This document shows, piece by piece, positions 45,948 through 56,700 of a stretch of DNA of 64,000 nt. Position 1 is the stretch's first letter, and every line of letters starts with the position of its first letter. The notes under the pieces are model-generated. The model saw only the letters and a list, made by a program, of their open reading frames with translations. It ran no database searches and was not told the DNA's origin. A program made the position numbers and the translations under genes. This DNA comes from Candidatus Competibacter phosphatis. GTDB taxonomy: Bacteria; Pseudomonadota; Gammaproteobacteria; Competibacterales; Competibacteraceae. The stretch is from assembly GCF_012939995.1 (NCBI RefSeq), contig NZ_SPMZ01000004.1, positions 53,682-117,681 on the forward strand, given 5' to 3'.

Positions 45948-46310
45948 ATGCCGATGCCCGAACACATCCTTTGCCACCTGGACGACTTGGCCGAAGATCA
46001 CAGCAAGGGCATCGTCGTCAACCCGGCTTCCCGGTATGCCGACATCGTGTTGGTGCGCACGCGGAAGGGTATTTACGCCTACCGCAACCGCTGCCCGCAT
46101 ACCGGGGCGCCGATGGAATGGGAGCCCGACCAGTTTCTGGATTGCACCGGCACGGTCATTCAATGCGGCATCCACGGAGCGCTGTTTCGCATCGAAGACG
46201 GTTATTGCGTTTCCGGCCCCTGTGTCCGGCAATCGCTACAACGGGTTGAACTGATCGAGCGAGACGGCTGGCTGATCGCGCTCGATCCCCTGGAGCACAC
46301 CGGTGGCTGA
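45948..46310 (+). CDS. Rieske [2Fe-2S] ferredoxin-like protein
   Basis: A 120-residue soluble protein with one Rieske domain: the ligands are CPHTG and CGIHGAL, each giving a Cys and a His. It has no signal peptide or membrane helix. The start codon touches the ubiI stop and its end overlaps the ABC gene by 8 bases. Possible role: electron carrier to an oxygenase, perhaps the neighbouring hydroxylases; not established. Confidence 0.9.
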   Translation: MPMPEHILCHLDDLAEDHSKGIVVNPASRYADIVLVRTRKGIYAYRNRCPHTGAPMEWEPDQFLDCTGTVIQCGIHGALFRIEDGYCVSGPCVRQSLQRVELIERDGWLIALDPLEHTGG

Positions 46311-47055
46311 ACCGCCCGTCATCCAGGTCGAGAATCTACGCAAGTATTATGGTTCGGTGCGGGCCGTGGACGGCATCAGCTTCGACATCGCCCGCGGCAC
46401 CACCTGCGCCCTGCTCGGCGGCAACGGTGCCGGCAAGACCACCACCATCGCCATGTTGCTGGGGCTGCTACTGCCGAGCAGCGGCCGGATTCATATCCTC
46501 GGCGAAGAGGTGCCACGCCACCACCATCGCGTGCTGCCGCGCATGAACTTCTCCTCGCCCTATGTCGATCTGCCGCAACGCTTGACCGTGGCGGAAAATC
46601 TGACCGTTTACGCCCGCTTGTATGGTGTGCCTCGCGTGCGCGAGCGACTGGCGGCTTTGGGGCGAGATCTGGATATCGACGCTTTTTTCCAACGACCCTA
46701 CGGCAGCTTGTCCGCCGGTCAAAAAACCCGGGTGGCGCTGGCCAAGGCGCTGTTGAACGAACCGGAAATCCTGTTGCTCGACGAGCCGACCGCCTCGCTC
46801 GACCCCGACACCGCTGACCGGATGCGCGGCATCCTGACCGACTACCAGCGGCGCGGCGGCGCGACCCTGCTACTGGCCTCCCATAACATGAGCGAGGTGG
46901 AACGGCTCTGCGATCAGGTCATCATGCTGCGAACCGGATGCATCGTTGCCAGCGGCGCGCCGCGCGAACTGATTCGCCGCTACGGCCGCAAGGACATGGA
47001 AGAGGTGTTTCTCGACATCGCCCGCGGCATTCAAAGCGGCGAGGTGATCGAGTGA
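46303..47055 (+). CDS. ABC-2 type exporter ATP-binding protein
   Basis: A 250-residue ATPase with Walker A LLGGNGAGKTTT, signature LSAGQKTRVALAKALL, Walker B ILLLDEPTASLD and the switch His in LLASHNMSEVERL. The GTG start at 46303 overlaps the Rieske gene by 8 bases. It is coupled by GTGA to the permease gene. NodI/CcmA-type transporter; the substrate cannot be read. Confidence 0.93.
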   Translation: MAEPPVIQVENLRKYYGSVRAVDGISFDIARGTTCALLGGNGAGKTTTIAMLLGLLLPSSGRIHILGEEVPRHHHRVLPRMNFSSPYVDLPQRLTVAENLTVYARLYGVPRVRERLAALGRDLDIDAFFQRPYGSLSAGQKTRVALAKALLNEPEILLLDEPTASLDPDTADRMRGILTDYQRRGGATLLLASHNMSEVERLCDQVIMLRTGCIVASGAPRELIRRYGRKDMEEVFLDIARGIQSGEVIE

Positions 47056-47852
47056 ATGGCCTGTCTCCGCAGCGCATTGGCGCGTTGGCGCTGCGCTACC
47101 TCTACCTGCTGCGCCGTTCCTGGATCCGTATCGTCGAGCTAGCCTACTGGCCCACCGTGCAGATGATCCTGTGGGGCTTCATCACCCGCTATCTGTCCGG
47201 GCACAGCGACGTGCTCGGACAGGCGGCGGGGCTGCTGCTATCGGGCGTACTGCTGTGGGATATTCTGTTTCGCAGCCAGTTGGGCGTTTCGGTGGTGTTC
47301 TTTGAGGAACTGCACGCCCGCAATCTGGCGCAATTGTTCGTCAGCCCGCTGCGGCCGATCGAACTGATTCTGGCGTTGATGTCGATCAGCCTGATTCGCA
47401 CTCTGGTCGGCGTCGGTGTCGCGGTGGCATTGGCGCTGCCGTTCTACGGCTTCAATCTGTTTGCGCTGGGGCCGCCGCTGGCCGGTTTTTTTCTCAACCT
47501 GCTGTTGATGGGCTGGGCCATCGGCCTGCTGGTCGCCGCCCTGGTGCTGCGCCACGGCATGGGCGCGGAAAGCATCGCCTGGGCGGCGATCTTCGCCCTG
47601 GCGCCGTTGTGCGGGATCTACTACCCCATCGCCACCCTGCCCGGCTGGCTGCAACCGCTGGCCTGGATCTTACCCGCCAGTCATGTGTTCGAGGGAATGC
47701 GGGCGGTATTGCTGGATCACACGTTCCGGCTGGACTATTTCCTGTATGCCCTGCTGCTGAACACCGGCTACCTTGGTCTGGCGATCAGTGTGTTTTTAGC
47801 CGCCGTCCGCCATGCGCGTGAGTACGGCTCGCTGTTACAGTCGGGCGAATAA
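47052..47852 (+). CDS. ABC-2 type exporter permease
   Basis: A 266-residue membrane protein with about six helices. The family signature region ILPASHVFEGMRAVLLDHTF follows the fifth helix. The GTG start at 47052 overlaps the ATPase stop (GTGA). It forms a half-exporter with the preceding ATPase. Last gene of the UPF0149-to-ABC run. Confidence 0.9.
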   Translation: MNGLSPQRIGALALRYLYLLRRSWIRIVELAYWPTVQMILWGFITRYLSGHSDVLGQAAGLLLSGVLLWDILFRSQLGVSVVFFEELHARNLAQLFVSPLRPIELILALMSISLIRTLVGVGVAVALALPFYGFNLFALGPPLAGFFLNLLLMGWAIGLLVAALVLRHGMGAESIAWAAIFALAPLCGIYYPIATLPGWLQPLAWILPASHVFEGMRAVLLDHTFRLDYFLYALLLNTGYLGLAISVFLAAVRHAREYGSLLQSGE

Positions 47853-48599
47853 GCCTCGTCACTCCAACACGGATTGCCTCCTGTATCGGCTATTCACGCT
47901 ATAAGGGCGAAAATCAGGCCGTCAATCTTTGTGTTCCTCCATCAATCGTGGAACCTGACAACTGACCAAAACATTTCAAGGATACAGTTGCGGGGAAGAA
48001 TTCCAAGACCGCCGACTCTACGTATCTTGATCGAGAGGGATCGCTACCCCCATCCGATGAAGCAGGCACAAACAATGGGGAGGCAGAGGATGGCGGACAC
48101 GGCGATGGTCAGATGGACAGTGAGCGGAGCTGAACGGGGTGAACCTGAGAAATGCTCGGCCAAACCGGCGGTTGGCGCAGGCAGCGGAACGCCTGGAGCC
48201 GCAGCCCAGAACCAGTATTCCACCAGACCGGCGCTTGCTTATTGAGAATCGGCCGGTCATCACTCTGGCTCAGGCGGCCAAATTGTTCCGGTGGTATGGA
48301 AGTCGCTGGAGCAACAAGGTTTTTTCCGAATCTTTAAAACCAGCCGCCCACCGCGCCGACTGGAATCTGGATTGAGCTTTATTTTTTTTCCTTCCTATCT
48401 TGAATTAAAATTTCCATTAGCTAAAATTAATATGCATTTGTATCATTAATGAGTCTTTTTCGCGCAACCATGGAAAATCCATGATGCATGCCGCTCTTGG
48501 CTTATGGTTATTACCCATATTAGTGATAATCCGGGCTCCGACAAAGTCGCCCTGGATAACGAACAATAGAAGTACGGAAGGAGGAGGGGCAGGGATCTT
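47853..48599. other. Intergenic region of 747 bases, possibly with degenerate coding DNA
   Basis: No intact gene. The segment 48130-48375 reads as an open frame ending NRPVITLAQAAKLFRWYGSRWSNKVF and DWNLD, with coding-like codon use, but there is no ribosome site and no recognised family. Another frame around 47960-48030 reads KTFQGYSCGEEFQDRRLYV, again broken. The last 225 bases are AT-rich and probably hold the promoter of the chemosensory cluster. Confidence 0.4.
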
Positions 48600-49440
48600 A
48601 TGAGCGATAAGAAATCCTTTAAAGTCGCTTTAATCGGGATTCCCGAAAACGAGCGCAACGTTCTGAGAAATATCTTCAAACTTTCCCTTTACCGTCCTAA
48701 CGCCTACTCCTTTGCCGCCGCTGGCGAACCGATCCAAATCTTGATGGTCGACGCGGAAAATCCAAGCGCAATGGCGGAATGGCGTTCCTATAAGCCTGCC
48801 ACACCCAATGAAAGCTCGTCTTCTTCCCTAATCAGCGTAATGATCGCCAAAGATCAACTGGCCGATGAGTTTCCCTATACCCTGCACCGACCCTTTATCG
48901 CGACTCGCGTACTTAGCGTATTGGATCGGGTCGCCAATCAAATATCAACCATCCCCACCGAAGAACGTACCATTAGCGAGCCCTCGACAGTTGGCGGAAC
49001 CTCGGAGCAAGTTTTCAAGGCATTGGTGGTAGATGATAGCAGCACGATCAGAACGCAGGTCGAATTGGAATTAAAGCTACTTGGGATTCGAACCGATACC
49101 GCCGAATCCGGCGAACAGGCTTTTGAACTGCTTTCCCTAAATGATTACGACATCATTTTTCTGGACGTCATATTACCTGGGGTCGACGGCTATCAAATCT
49201 GCAAGACGATCAAGAAAAACAAAACCAAGAAAAAAAACGCCGGTCATCATGCTGACTAGCAAGTCGTCACCCTTCGACCGAGTCAGAGGCGCATTGGCCG
49301 GCTGCGATACTTATCTAACCAAACCCGCCAAACAAAATGCTTTTCAGAAAGTGGTCAAAAAAATACCTGAAAACTTAAAGCAAACCGACGTTCTATTTAC
49401 GGACCATTGCAGAAACGGGTCCATATCGGATCAATCATGA
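48600..49440 (+). CDS. PilG-like response regulator with extra N-terminal domain, extra A near 49232-49239
   Basis: After correction a 279-residue protein. Residues 1-125 form an unassigned domain (VALIGIPENERNVLRNIFKLSL, FPYTLHRPFIATRVLSVLD), and residues 140-260 a receiver domain with ALVVDDSSTIRTQ and phospho-Asp189 (IIFLDVILPGVDG). The receiver breaks at an A8 run: as written it ends KKKNAGHHAD; removing one A restores KKKTPVIMLTSKSSPFDRVRGALAGCDTYLTKPAKQNAF with the conserved Thr-Ser and Lys. A purine-rich AAGGAGGAGG site precedes the start. It resembles PilG, the first gene of pil-chp clusters. Confidence 0.85.
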
Positions 49441-49468
49441 TGTTAGAGAATAAATTAAGGAGATTTTC

Positions 49469-49835
49469 ATGCCGATACGAAAAAATTCTTGTGGTCGACG
49501 ACTCCCCAACGGATCTGGCAAATATCAAAGGCATTCTCGGAGAGGCGGGCTGTGTCATCGTTACCGCCACCAACGGCAAGGAAGCCATTGAGAAAGCCAG
49601 CGCGGAAAAGCCGGATCTGATTTTCATGGACATCATCATGCCCGACATGGACGGCTATGCCGCTTGCCGTTCGCTCGGCAACCAAGCGGAAACCAAGAGT
49701 ATTCCGGTGATCTTCGTGACCAGCAAAAGCCAGAAAGCCGACCGATTGTGGGCACAGATGCAGGGTGGCAAGGGCTTTATCACCAAACCCTACACGGCGG
49801 ACGCCATCACCGATCAACTGAAAGCATTTCTGTAA
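49469..49835 (+). CDS. pilH: PilH-like single-domain response regulator, extra A at 49480-49485
   Basis: After removal of one A from the A6 run the frame from ATG 49469 reads MPIRKILVVDDSPTDLANIKG and is 121 residues, the length of PilH. Phospho-Asp54 lies in LIFMDIIMPDMDGYAAC; the conserved Ser/Thr (VIFVTSKS) and Lys (KGFITKPYT) are present. AAGGAG lies directly upstream of this ATG, which supports the start; the frame as written can only be read from further upstream with a non-family N-terminus. PilH antagonises PilG output in twitching motility. Confidence 0.9.
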
Positions 49836-49861
49836 ACCGCCCTGGTCCGATGGGAACCCCG

Positions 49862-50407
49862 ATGAACGACAAGGCTGACCGGACTCCCCGACGCTGGCTG
49901 GAACCCAGTACGGCGCTCAACCGCTTCAAACCGCCTCCTGGCATCATGGGCGGGCTAGCCGCCACCGAACGTCGGCGCGCACGGTACGGTTTCTGGATCG
50001 GCGACTTAGGTTTGCTGATCGATCAGGACACCACCAGCGAAGTACTGGAACGATGGGTGATTTACCCGCTGCCTAACGTACCTGCCTGGTTTCTCGGGCT
50101 GATCAACCTGCGCGGCAATCTGGTGCCGATATTCGACGTAAAACAGTTCCTGCAACTGGAAGAAGGCACCCGGGAAAAACGCTGGCTGCTGATCCTGGAC
50201 CAGGGCGAGGGTACGGTGGGATTTTTTATCGATGGCCTGCCTCAGCCCGTGAGCACCCACCAAGCCCTTCCCCGCTTACCCCCACTGCCGGCTGTCTTGC
50301 GAGCCCATATCGCCGGAGGCTACACCCAGGACGACCAAACCTGGCTGGGCTTCGAGCATCGAAGCTTTTTCCGAGTTTTGGGTGGACAAGTCGCTGGAAT
50401 ATCCTGA
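49862..50407 (+). CDS. CheW-like scaffold protein (PilI position)
   Basis: A 181-residue protein with one CheW domain: GLLIDQDTTSEVLERWVIYPLPNVPAWFLGLINLRGNLVPIFDVKQFL. It couples receptor and CheA kinase. The ATG at 49862 is chosen; an ATG at 49850 in the same frame is equally possible. It lies 26 bases after the PilH-like gene, where pilI is found in pil-chp clusters. Confidence 0.88.
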   Translation: MNDKADRTPRRWLEPSTALNRFKPPPGIMGGLAATERRRARYGFWIGDLGLLIDQDTTSEVLERWVIYPLPNVPAWFLGLINLRGNLVPIFDVKQFLQLEEGTREKRWLLILDQGEGTVGFFIDGLPQPVSTHQALPRLPPLPAVLRAHIAGGYTQDDQTWLGFEHRSFFRVLGGQVAGIS

Positions 50408-50491
50408 TTCCGGTCAAAATAGGCTTGGAGCAGCGCGATCTAAAAAAATATATCGCTAGAACAATCGAATAAACCAAAGGGAGGTCCTCGC

Positions 50492-51763
50492 ATGCACATA
50501 CAAAATGACTCCACCGCCAGCACCCGCGCGGCAGGCCGACGCCGGATGAAGGGCGGCATGACGCTGGGACTACTGCTCAGCCTGTGCACGGCCGCGCCTT
50601 GGAGTTGGGCCGAAGATCCGGGCGTCACCAGTAATAACATCCGCATCGGCGCCACCCTCCCCCTGGAAGGGGATTTCAAAGTGTACGGCCTGTCGATGAA
50701 ACGCGGGATGGATGCGGCGCTGGCCGACCAAACGGTGCAGAAACGTCGCGTCGAGTTCGTCGCGATCAACGATTTCTATAATCCCACCGAAGCAGTTAAA
50801 GCGGCTACGCAGCTTATCGAAAAGGGTATTTTTGCAATGGTCAACAGCTTCGGCTCGCCGACCACCAAGGCGGTGCTGCCGCTACTGGCCGAAAATAAAG
50901 TACCCGCGATCGGCTTTTACACGGGTGCGGCCTTCACCGGGCCAGGCGATGTATTGAACTTCCGCGCCAGCTACGCCAAGGAGGTGGAATCCGTGGCGGA
51001 TGCGGCGATGGCGGCGGGCATCAAACCCACCGAAGTATGCGCCTACGCCCAGAACGACGCCTACGGCATGGCCGGCGTTCAGGGATTCCGCGCGGCGCTG
51101 GCCAAACAGCCCGGCACGGAATCCATTGTCGCCAAAGTGGACCAGATCCTGAACATGCCGGGGGACAACCCGGAACGCAATGGCATCGGCCCGGTTGGCG
51201 TTTACCCTCGCGACACCGTGAGCGCGCGACCCGGCTATCTGTCCTTGAAGAAATGGGAAGCCGACACCGGCAACCGCTGCCGGCTGGTCGTCACCACCGC
51301 GGTTTATGATCCGGCCGCCACGTTCATGGGATACGCTCGCCTTAAGGATGAACCCTGGATATTCAGCACACCATCGCCGGCTGGAGGTACACGGCTGGTC
51401 ACGCTGCTCAAGGAATACGGTATTCGGGACCAGGTGATCGGTACCCAGATCGTGCCGGCGCTCGATTCATCGCTGCCGGTGGTCGCGGAAGCGCGCAAGG
51501 CATTGGGCGAGGATCTGAATTACGAGTCGTTGGAAAGCTACATCGTCGGCAAGCTGTTCCTGACGATTCTGCGAGCCATTGACGGGCCGCTGACCCGAGA
51601 AAATTTTCTCAAGGCCGCACGCCACCAACCCTACGACATCGGCGGTATCCGGGTGGATTTCACCACCGACAATCAAGGCTCCGATTTCGTCATGATCACC
51701 TATCTGCGGGACGGCCAATTCGCGGTTATCACGCCGCAAGAACTGGCGGCACTGTTCAAGTAG
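50492..51763 (+). CDS. Periplasmic amino-acid/urea-type ABC solute-binding protein inside chemosensory cluster
   Basis: A 423-residue exported protein of the type I periplasmic binding family (Leu/Ile/Val- or urea-binding-like, Peripla_BP_6). A long signal region with RRR and a hydrophobic core (MTLGLLLSLCTAAPWSWAED) precedes NNIRIGATLPLEGDFKVYGLSMKRGMDAAL and a two-lobe fold. No permease or ATPase gene is nearby. AAAGGGAGG precedes the start. It lies between the CheW and the PilJ-like receptor genes in the same direction, so it is likely to present a ligand to that receptor rather than to a transporter. That role is inference. Confidence 0.88.
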   Translation: MHIQNDSTASTRAAGRRRMKGGMTLGLLLSLCTAAPWSWAEDPGVTSNNIRIGATLPLEGDFKVYGLSMKRGMDAALADQTVQKRRVEFVAINDFYNPTEAVKAATQLIEKGIFAMVNSFGSPTTKAVLPLLAENKVPAIGFYTGAAFTGPGDVLNFRASYAKEVESVADAAMAAGIKPTEVCAYAQNDAYGMAGVQGFRAALAKQPGTESIVAKVDQILNMPGDNPERNGIGPVGVYPRDTVSARPGYLSLKKWEADTGNRCRLVVTTAVYDPAATFMGYARLKDEPWIFSTPSPAGGTRLVTLLKEYGIRDQVIGTQIVPALDSSLPVVAEARKALGEDLNYESLESYIVGKLFLTILRAIDGPLTRENFLKAARHQPYDIGGIRVDFTTDNQGSDFVMITYLRDGQFAVITPQELAALFK

Positions 51764-51903
51764 GGGCTTCCGTCGCGCTGGCGGGGCACGGCGCGAATGG
51801 AGTCCAAACAAAAATTTACGAAGCCGCCAGCCATGCGCCGGGGACACCCAAGCAACCGGTCGGATCTGACGGGGTTTGATCACCGAACTGAGGAAAAATT
51901 GTC

Positions 51904-53697
51904 ATGGGCGGTCAGAAAATCAACTCGCGTTTGACTGTTACAATCATCGCGCAACTCGTGATCCTGGTATTGATCGGACTCATCGCCTACTTCGGCATGA
52001 ATCGTATCGGCAACGCCGTGGGTCAGATCAACCAGTCCGTGAACGAGCAGGTAAGCCTGGGTCGACTGGGCGAGACCTTGCGCACCGAACTATTGACGAC
52101 GGCCAATAGCGTGGCCCGCGGCACCAGCACCTGGGAACAAGCGAACGCCAAGCTACCGGTCGCCAAGGCCAAGTTCGAAGAAGGGTTGAAAACCTACTTC
52201 GACGCCTTGAACCCCGCCGACAGGGAACAGGTGCAAAATCAGTACAAAGCCAGCTTGGACAGCCTCAATGAAATCTTCGCCGAACTGGAGCAATTGTTCG
52301 GCAATCGCGACCGTGGCCAGTTGAACCTGTTCGTCAGCAACGACCTCGATGCGCTGATCAACCCCTTTTTCAACAACCTCCTGGCCAGTCTGGATCGAAC
52401 CCAGGAGCGCTCCTCGCAAGACCTGCAAACGGCGCGGAGCACCGGTAATACCTTCACCTGGTTGATCGCGGTGCTTGGGCTGATCGGTATCGGATTCTCC
52501 TTCTTCATGGGTACCTCCACCTACCGTGCCATCACCAATCCCCTGAACCAGATGATGGAAACCGTACAGCAGGTAGGCCAGGGAAACTACACCGCTCGTA
52601 CGGGGCTGACCGGCTCCGACGAGCTGTCCGAACTGGGCCAAGCTTTCGATCAAGTGTTGAACGAACGGGTCACCGCACTGGTGGAAGCGGAACACGAAAA
52701 CGAACAGCTCAACGACTCCATCATCAATCTGCTGCAAGCGGTGTCCCTGCTCAGCCAAAGAGACCTGACCGTCCATGTGCCGGTTACCGAGGACGTGACC
52801 GGGCCGGTGGCGGACGCCTTGAACCTGCTCACCAGCGAAACCGCCACGGTGTTGCAAGGCGTGACCCGCATCTCCGAAGAAGTGGCGACCGCGTCCGATA
52901 AAGTGAAAACACAGTCCGACGCGGTGATCGCCGTGGCCGAAAACGAGCGTCATGCCGTGGAACAAACCGCCACCGACCTGGCCGCCGCGTCCGAAACCAT
53001 GAAACAGATCGCCCAACTGGCACAGGAGTGCAATGCCACGGCGGAAACCACCATCAAGACCACCCAAGCGGCGCTGCAGGCGGTGACCAGTACCGTCAGC
53101 GGTATCAACAGCACCCGCGACACCATCCGCGAAACGGAAAAGCGTATCAAGCGACTGGGTGAACGCTCCCAGGAAATTAGCGGCGTGGTCAACCTGATCA
53201 ACACCATCGCCGAACGTACTCATATCCTGGCGCTGAACGCCAGCATGCATGCGGCCTCGGCCGGCGAGGCGGGCCGAGGCTTCGCGGTCGTGGCCGACGA
53301 AGTACAACGGCTGGCGCAAAACGCCCGTGAAGCGACTTCGCAAATCGCCACGCTGGTCAGCAATATCCAGATCGAAACGGCGGATACGGTAAACGCGATG
53401 AACACCGCCATCAGCCAGGTGGTGGACGGTAGCCGGCTAGCGGAACAGGCTGGCGAACAAATGCAGCGCACCCAGGCAACCACCACCGATCTGGTGACCG
53501 CCGTGCAACAAATCGCCTCGCGCTCGCAGGAGCAGGCACGGGTCAGCAATGAACTATTGGGCCGCGCCGAACAGATTCAAGCCAGCACCCACCAAACCAG
53601 CCAACAGTTGCTGGAACAGACCGTGCAAACCACCAATCTGGTGGAATACGCCAAAAACCTGTTGAACTCCGTGCGTGTGTTCCGGTTGCCGGCCTAA
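51904..53697 (+). CDS. pilJ: PilJ-like methyl-accepting chemotaxis receptor
   Basis: A 597-residue receptor. Helix 1 (VTIIAQLVILVLIGLIAYFG) and helix 2 (TFTWLIAVLGLIGIGFSFFMG) flank a periplasmic domain of about 150 residues. A HAMP domain follows and then a long coiled-coil signalling domain whose hairpin tip reads RTHILALNASMHAASAGEAGRGFAVVADEVQRLAQNAREAT. GAGG precedes ATG 51904. It is the receptor of the CheA encoded next. No CheR or CheB gene occurs in the cluster, so methyl-based adaptation must come from elsewhere or be absent. Confidence 0.93.
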   Translation: MGGQKINSRLTVTIIAQLVILVLIGLIAYFGMNRIGNAVGQINQSVNEQVSLGRLGETLRTELLTTANSVARGTSTWEQANAKLPVAKAKFEEGLKTYFDALNPADREQVQNQYKASLDSLNEIFAELEQLFGNRDRGQLNLFVSNDLDALINPFFNNLLASLDRTQERSSQDLQTARSTGNTFTWLIAVLGLIGIGFSFFMGTSTYRAITNPLNQMMETVQQVGQGNYTARTGLTGSDELSELGQAFDQVLNERVTALVEAEHENEQLNDSIINLLQAVSLLSQRDLTVHVPVTEDVTGPVADALNLLTSETATVLQGVTRISEEVATASDKVKTQSDAVIAVAENERHAVEQTATDLAAASETMKQIAQLAQECNATAETTIKTTQAALQAVTSTVSGINSTRDTIRETEKRIKRLGERSQEISGVVNLINTIAERTHILALNASMHAASAGEAGRGFAVVADEVQRLAQNAREATSQIATLVSNIQIETADTVNAMNTAISQVVDGSRLAEQAGEQMQRTQATTTDLVTAVQQIASRSQEQARVSNELLGRAEQIQASTHQTSQQLLEQTVQTTNLVEYAKNLLNSVRVFRLPA

Positions 53698-53771
53698 GGG
53701 CGCGACCCCATGCCCGCCGCCAAAATGGCCGCCACCGGGTTGCTGCTGCTTGCGAGAGGAGTTTAGCGCTG

Positions 53772-56700
53772 ATGCTGGTATCGGAAGAAAGCGTTGCGGT
53801 GTTGGAAGCCGAGGTCGCCGAAGCGCTCGGCATTCTGGAGGGATTGCCCGCAGAAAACGATGGAGCCGATCAAGACGAGATCGCCGCAGTGATCCGCCGT
53901 TATGCCGAGCAGGTGGAACGTATCGGTTCAGCGGCTGGCGAAGCCGGTTTTTCGGGGCTGCGGGACACCTGTCTGTTATTTCAGGAAAACCTGACGGCTT
54001 TGAACGTCCGAGGCCTGGGGCTTAGCGACACCGAACGGGAACGACTGGAAGAATGGCCGATACTGGTCATTGGCTATCTGATGTCTCCAGACGACTCGCA
54101 GGCCAGCGATGCACTACTTGATCACTTGCAAAACCCAGTTTGGAGTGCGCCGCTGCCAGCAACGGAAGCCCATGTACTGCGCGATCTGCTGATACCAGCC
54201 GAATTGGGATCGAGTCAGGAAGAATCGGGCGAAACGCCGGAAACCCCGGCCGAACCCACCGAACCTGTCACCGTTATAACGGAAGAAACGGTGGCGGAAC
54301 TGCTTCAGGCGGAAATTTGCGTTCGCCCTCCTCTCTCGACGCTCTCTCCAGAAAAGGAGGAAGAACCGCTAACCGACCGCTCCCCATGGATTCCTTCCCC
54401 ATTGTTCGGGGAGAACGGAGATCGGAAATTCGAAGGATCGACGCCCGAAACATTCTCAGCGGAACCACCCGATTCCCTCACCGCGCCACCACCGACACTG
54501 GTCAGCGAGCTAGCGATTCCGACCATGGTCGAGCCCTTCCCCATCGATACCGGTCATGCCTCAGCCACCTCTCCAGCGATGGAAACGCAACCGGCTATCG
54601 AAGCCGCGCCGGAAACTTTCGCCACTGCGGCCGTCGAGGAAACGGCACCCGCCGCAGTCATAGAACTTGCACAAGAAATCCCTCAAGAAACCCCTGTAGC
54701 AACCCCATTGGAATCGCCTGAACTTGAGACTGGGATCATCGAGCAAGCATTGGAGTTTTCTGTCGAAACCGTCAGCGACACACAATTGACTACCATCAGG
54801 GAAGAAACAAGTTTCGCAGTAGAAATGAAAGAGCTGGAAGAACCGGAAGAAACAGCGGAAACGGAAGAGCTGGAAGAACCGGAAGAGCTGGAAGAACCAG
54901 GAAGTCCGGCGACATCGTTCGCGCCAGACGCCGCTCAGCAGGAATTGTTGGAAATCCTTTGCGAGGAAATCGCGCAAATCGCCGAAGCCACCACCGAAGC
55001 CTTGGCTGTGGTCTCGGCCGCCGACAGCGTTCCCGAAGCCCGCGCCGAAGCTTGGTCTGGCTATACCGAATACCTGGAACGATTGGGTGAGGCTTCGGCC
55101 TCCATCAATTTGACAGGCCTGCAACAAGCCTGTGCCTATCTGTACACCAACCTGCTCGAACTGGCTGCTCAGGGTAGCCCGCTGCATCCAGAGCAACAAC
55201 GCGTGGTGGAGGCTTGGCCCGCGCTGGCGCTCAGCTACCTACAAGCGCCCGACGACCGCTCGACATGCGAAGCACTGACCCGGCATCTGCAAGAGACTCA
55301 CTGGCCGCAACCGCTGGCGGCCGCCGACGCGACCGCGCTGAGCGATCTGCTGCTTGCGCCAAAGCTGGTCACCGAGGAAGCCGAGGTGGAAGCTCGGCCG
55401 CAACAGGCACAACCCAGCGATGTATCGCTGGAACTGCCGGCCGATGTCAATCAGGACTTGCTGGACGGTTTGCTGCAGGAGCTACCCCAACAGGCCGCCG
55501 ACTTTTCCACCGCCATTCAACGGCTGGCCGCCGGCGATGGCCAACTCGCCGACGTGGAAGTGGCGCGACGCATCGCCCATACCCTGAAGGGCGCCGGCAA
55601 CACCGTCGGAGTGCGTGGCATCGCCACTCTGACCCACCACATGGAAGATATCCTGCAAGCACTCTCCAAGCATGGTGTGCTGCCCAACCGGCCGCTGGCC
55701 GATACCCTGCTCAACGCCGCCGACTGCCTGGAAACCATGAGCGAGGCGCTGCTGGGCATGAGCGCACCGCCGCCGCAGGCGCAGACCGTGCTGCAAACCG
55801 TGCTGGACTGGGCCAACCGCATCGACCGGGCGGGAGTGCCCGCCAGTGACGAAATCCCGCCCCCGACGACCGCCCAAGCGGAGGAACCTCCAGCTCCCAC
55901 CACGCAACCGCCAGAAACCGCGCTCGAATCGCGGCAACCCACCGTTTCGACCACCGAACCGGCCTTGCGGGTTTCCGCTCATCTAGTGGACAACCTGCTG
56001 CGACTGGTGGGTGAAAGCATCATCCTCACCGGCCAAGTGCAGGAGCGGATTCGTAAAACCATCGATCAAACCCGAGCGGTGGCGGCACAGAATCGGCTGT
56101 TCCAGAGCCTGACCGCCGAGCTGGAACAACTGGTCGATGTCCGCAACGTATCCTCGCCGCTCTCCAAGTCGATACAGCGCGGCGATTTCGACCCCCTGGA
56201 ACTGGAACAGTACAACGAACTCAACACCGTCACTCACCGGTTGGTGGAAACCGCCATCGACGCCCGCGAGATGAACCGTACCGTGGAGGACAACCTGGTA
56301 CTGCTGGATTCGCTGCTGGTGGACCAGGGCCGTCTGCACCGGGACAGCCAGGAAGCGGTGCTGCGTACCCGCATGGTGCCCATTCAAACCGTGGTGCCCC
56401 GGCTGCAGCGCAGCGTACGCCAAACCTGCCGGCTGGTGGATAAGGAAGCGGAACTGGTGGTACGCGGCGCCGACACCCCCATGGACAGCAACGTACTCAA
56501 TAACATGGTCGATCCGTTGATGCACATCCTGCGCAACGCGGTCGATCACGGCATCGAGCCGCCCCACCAGCGCCAGCGTCTGGGCAAACCCCCAGCGGGA
56601 CGGATCGAGCTGCATTTCATGCGCGAGGGCAACAACATCGCCATCCACTGCCGGGATGATGGCGCCGGACTGGATCTGGCGGCGATCCGTCGGACGGCGG

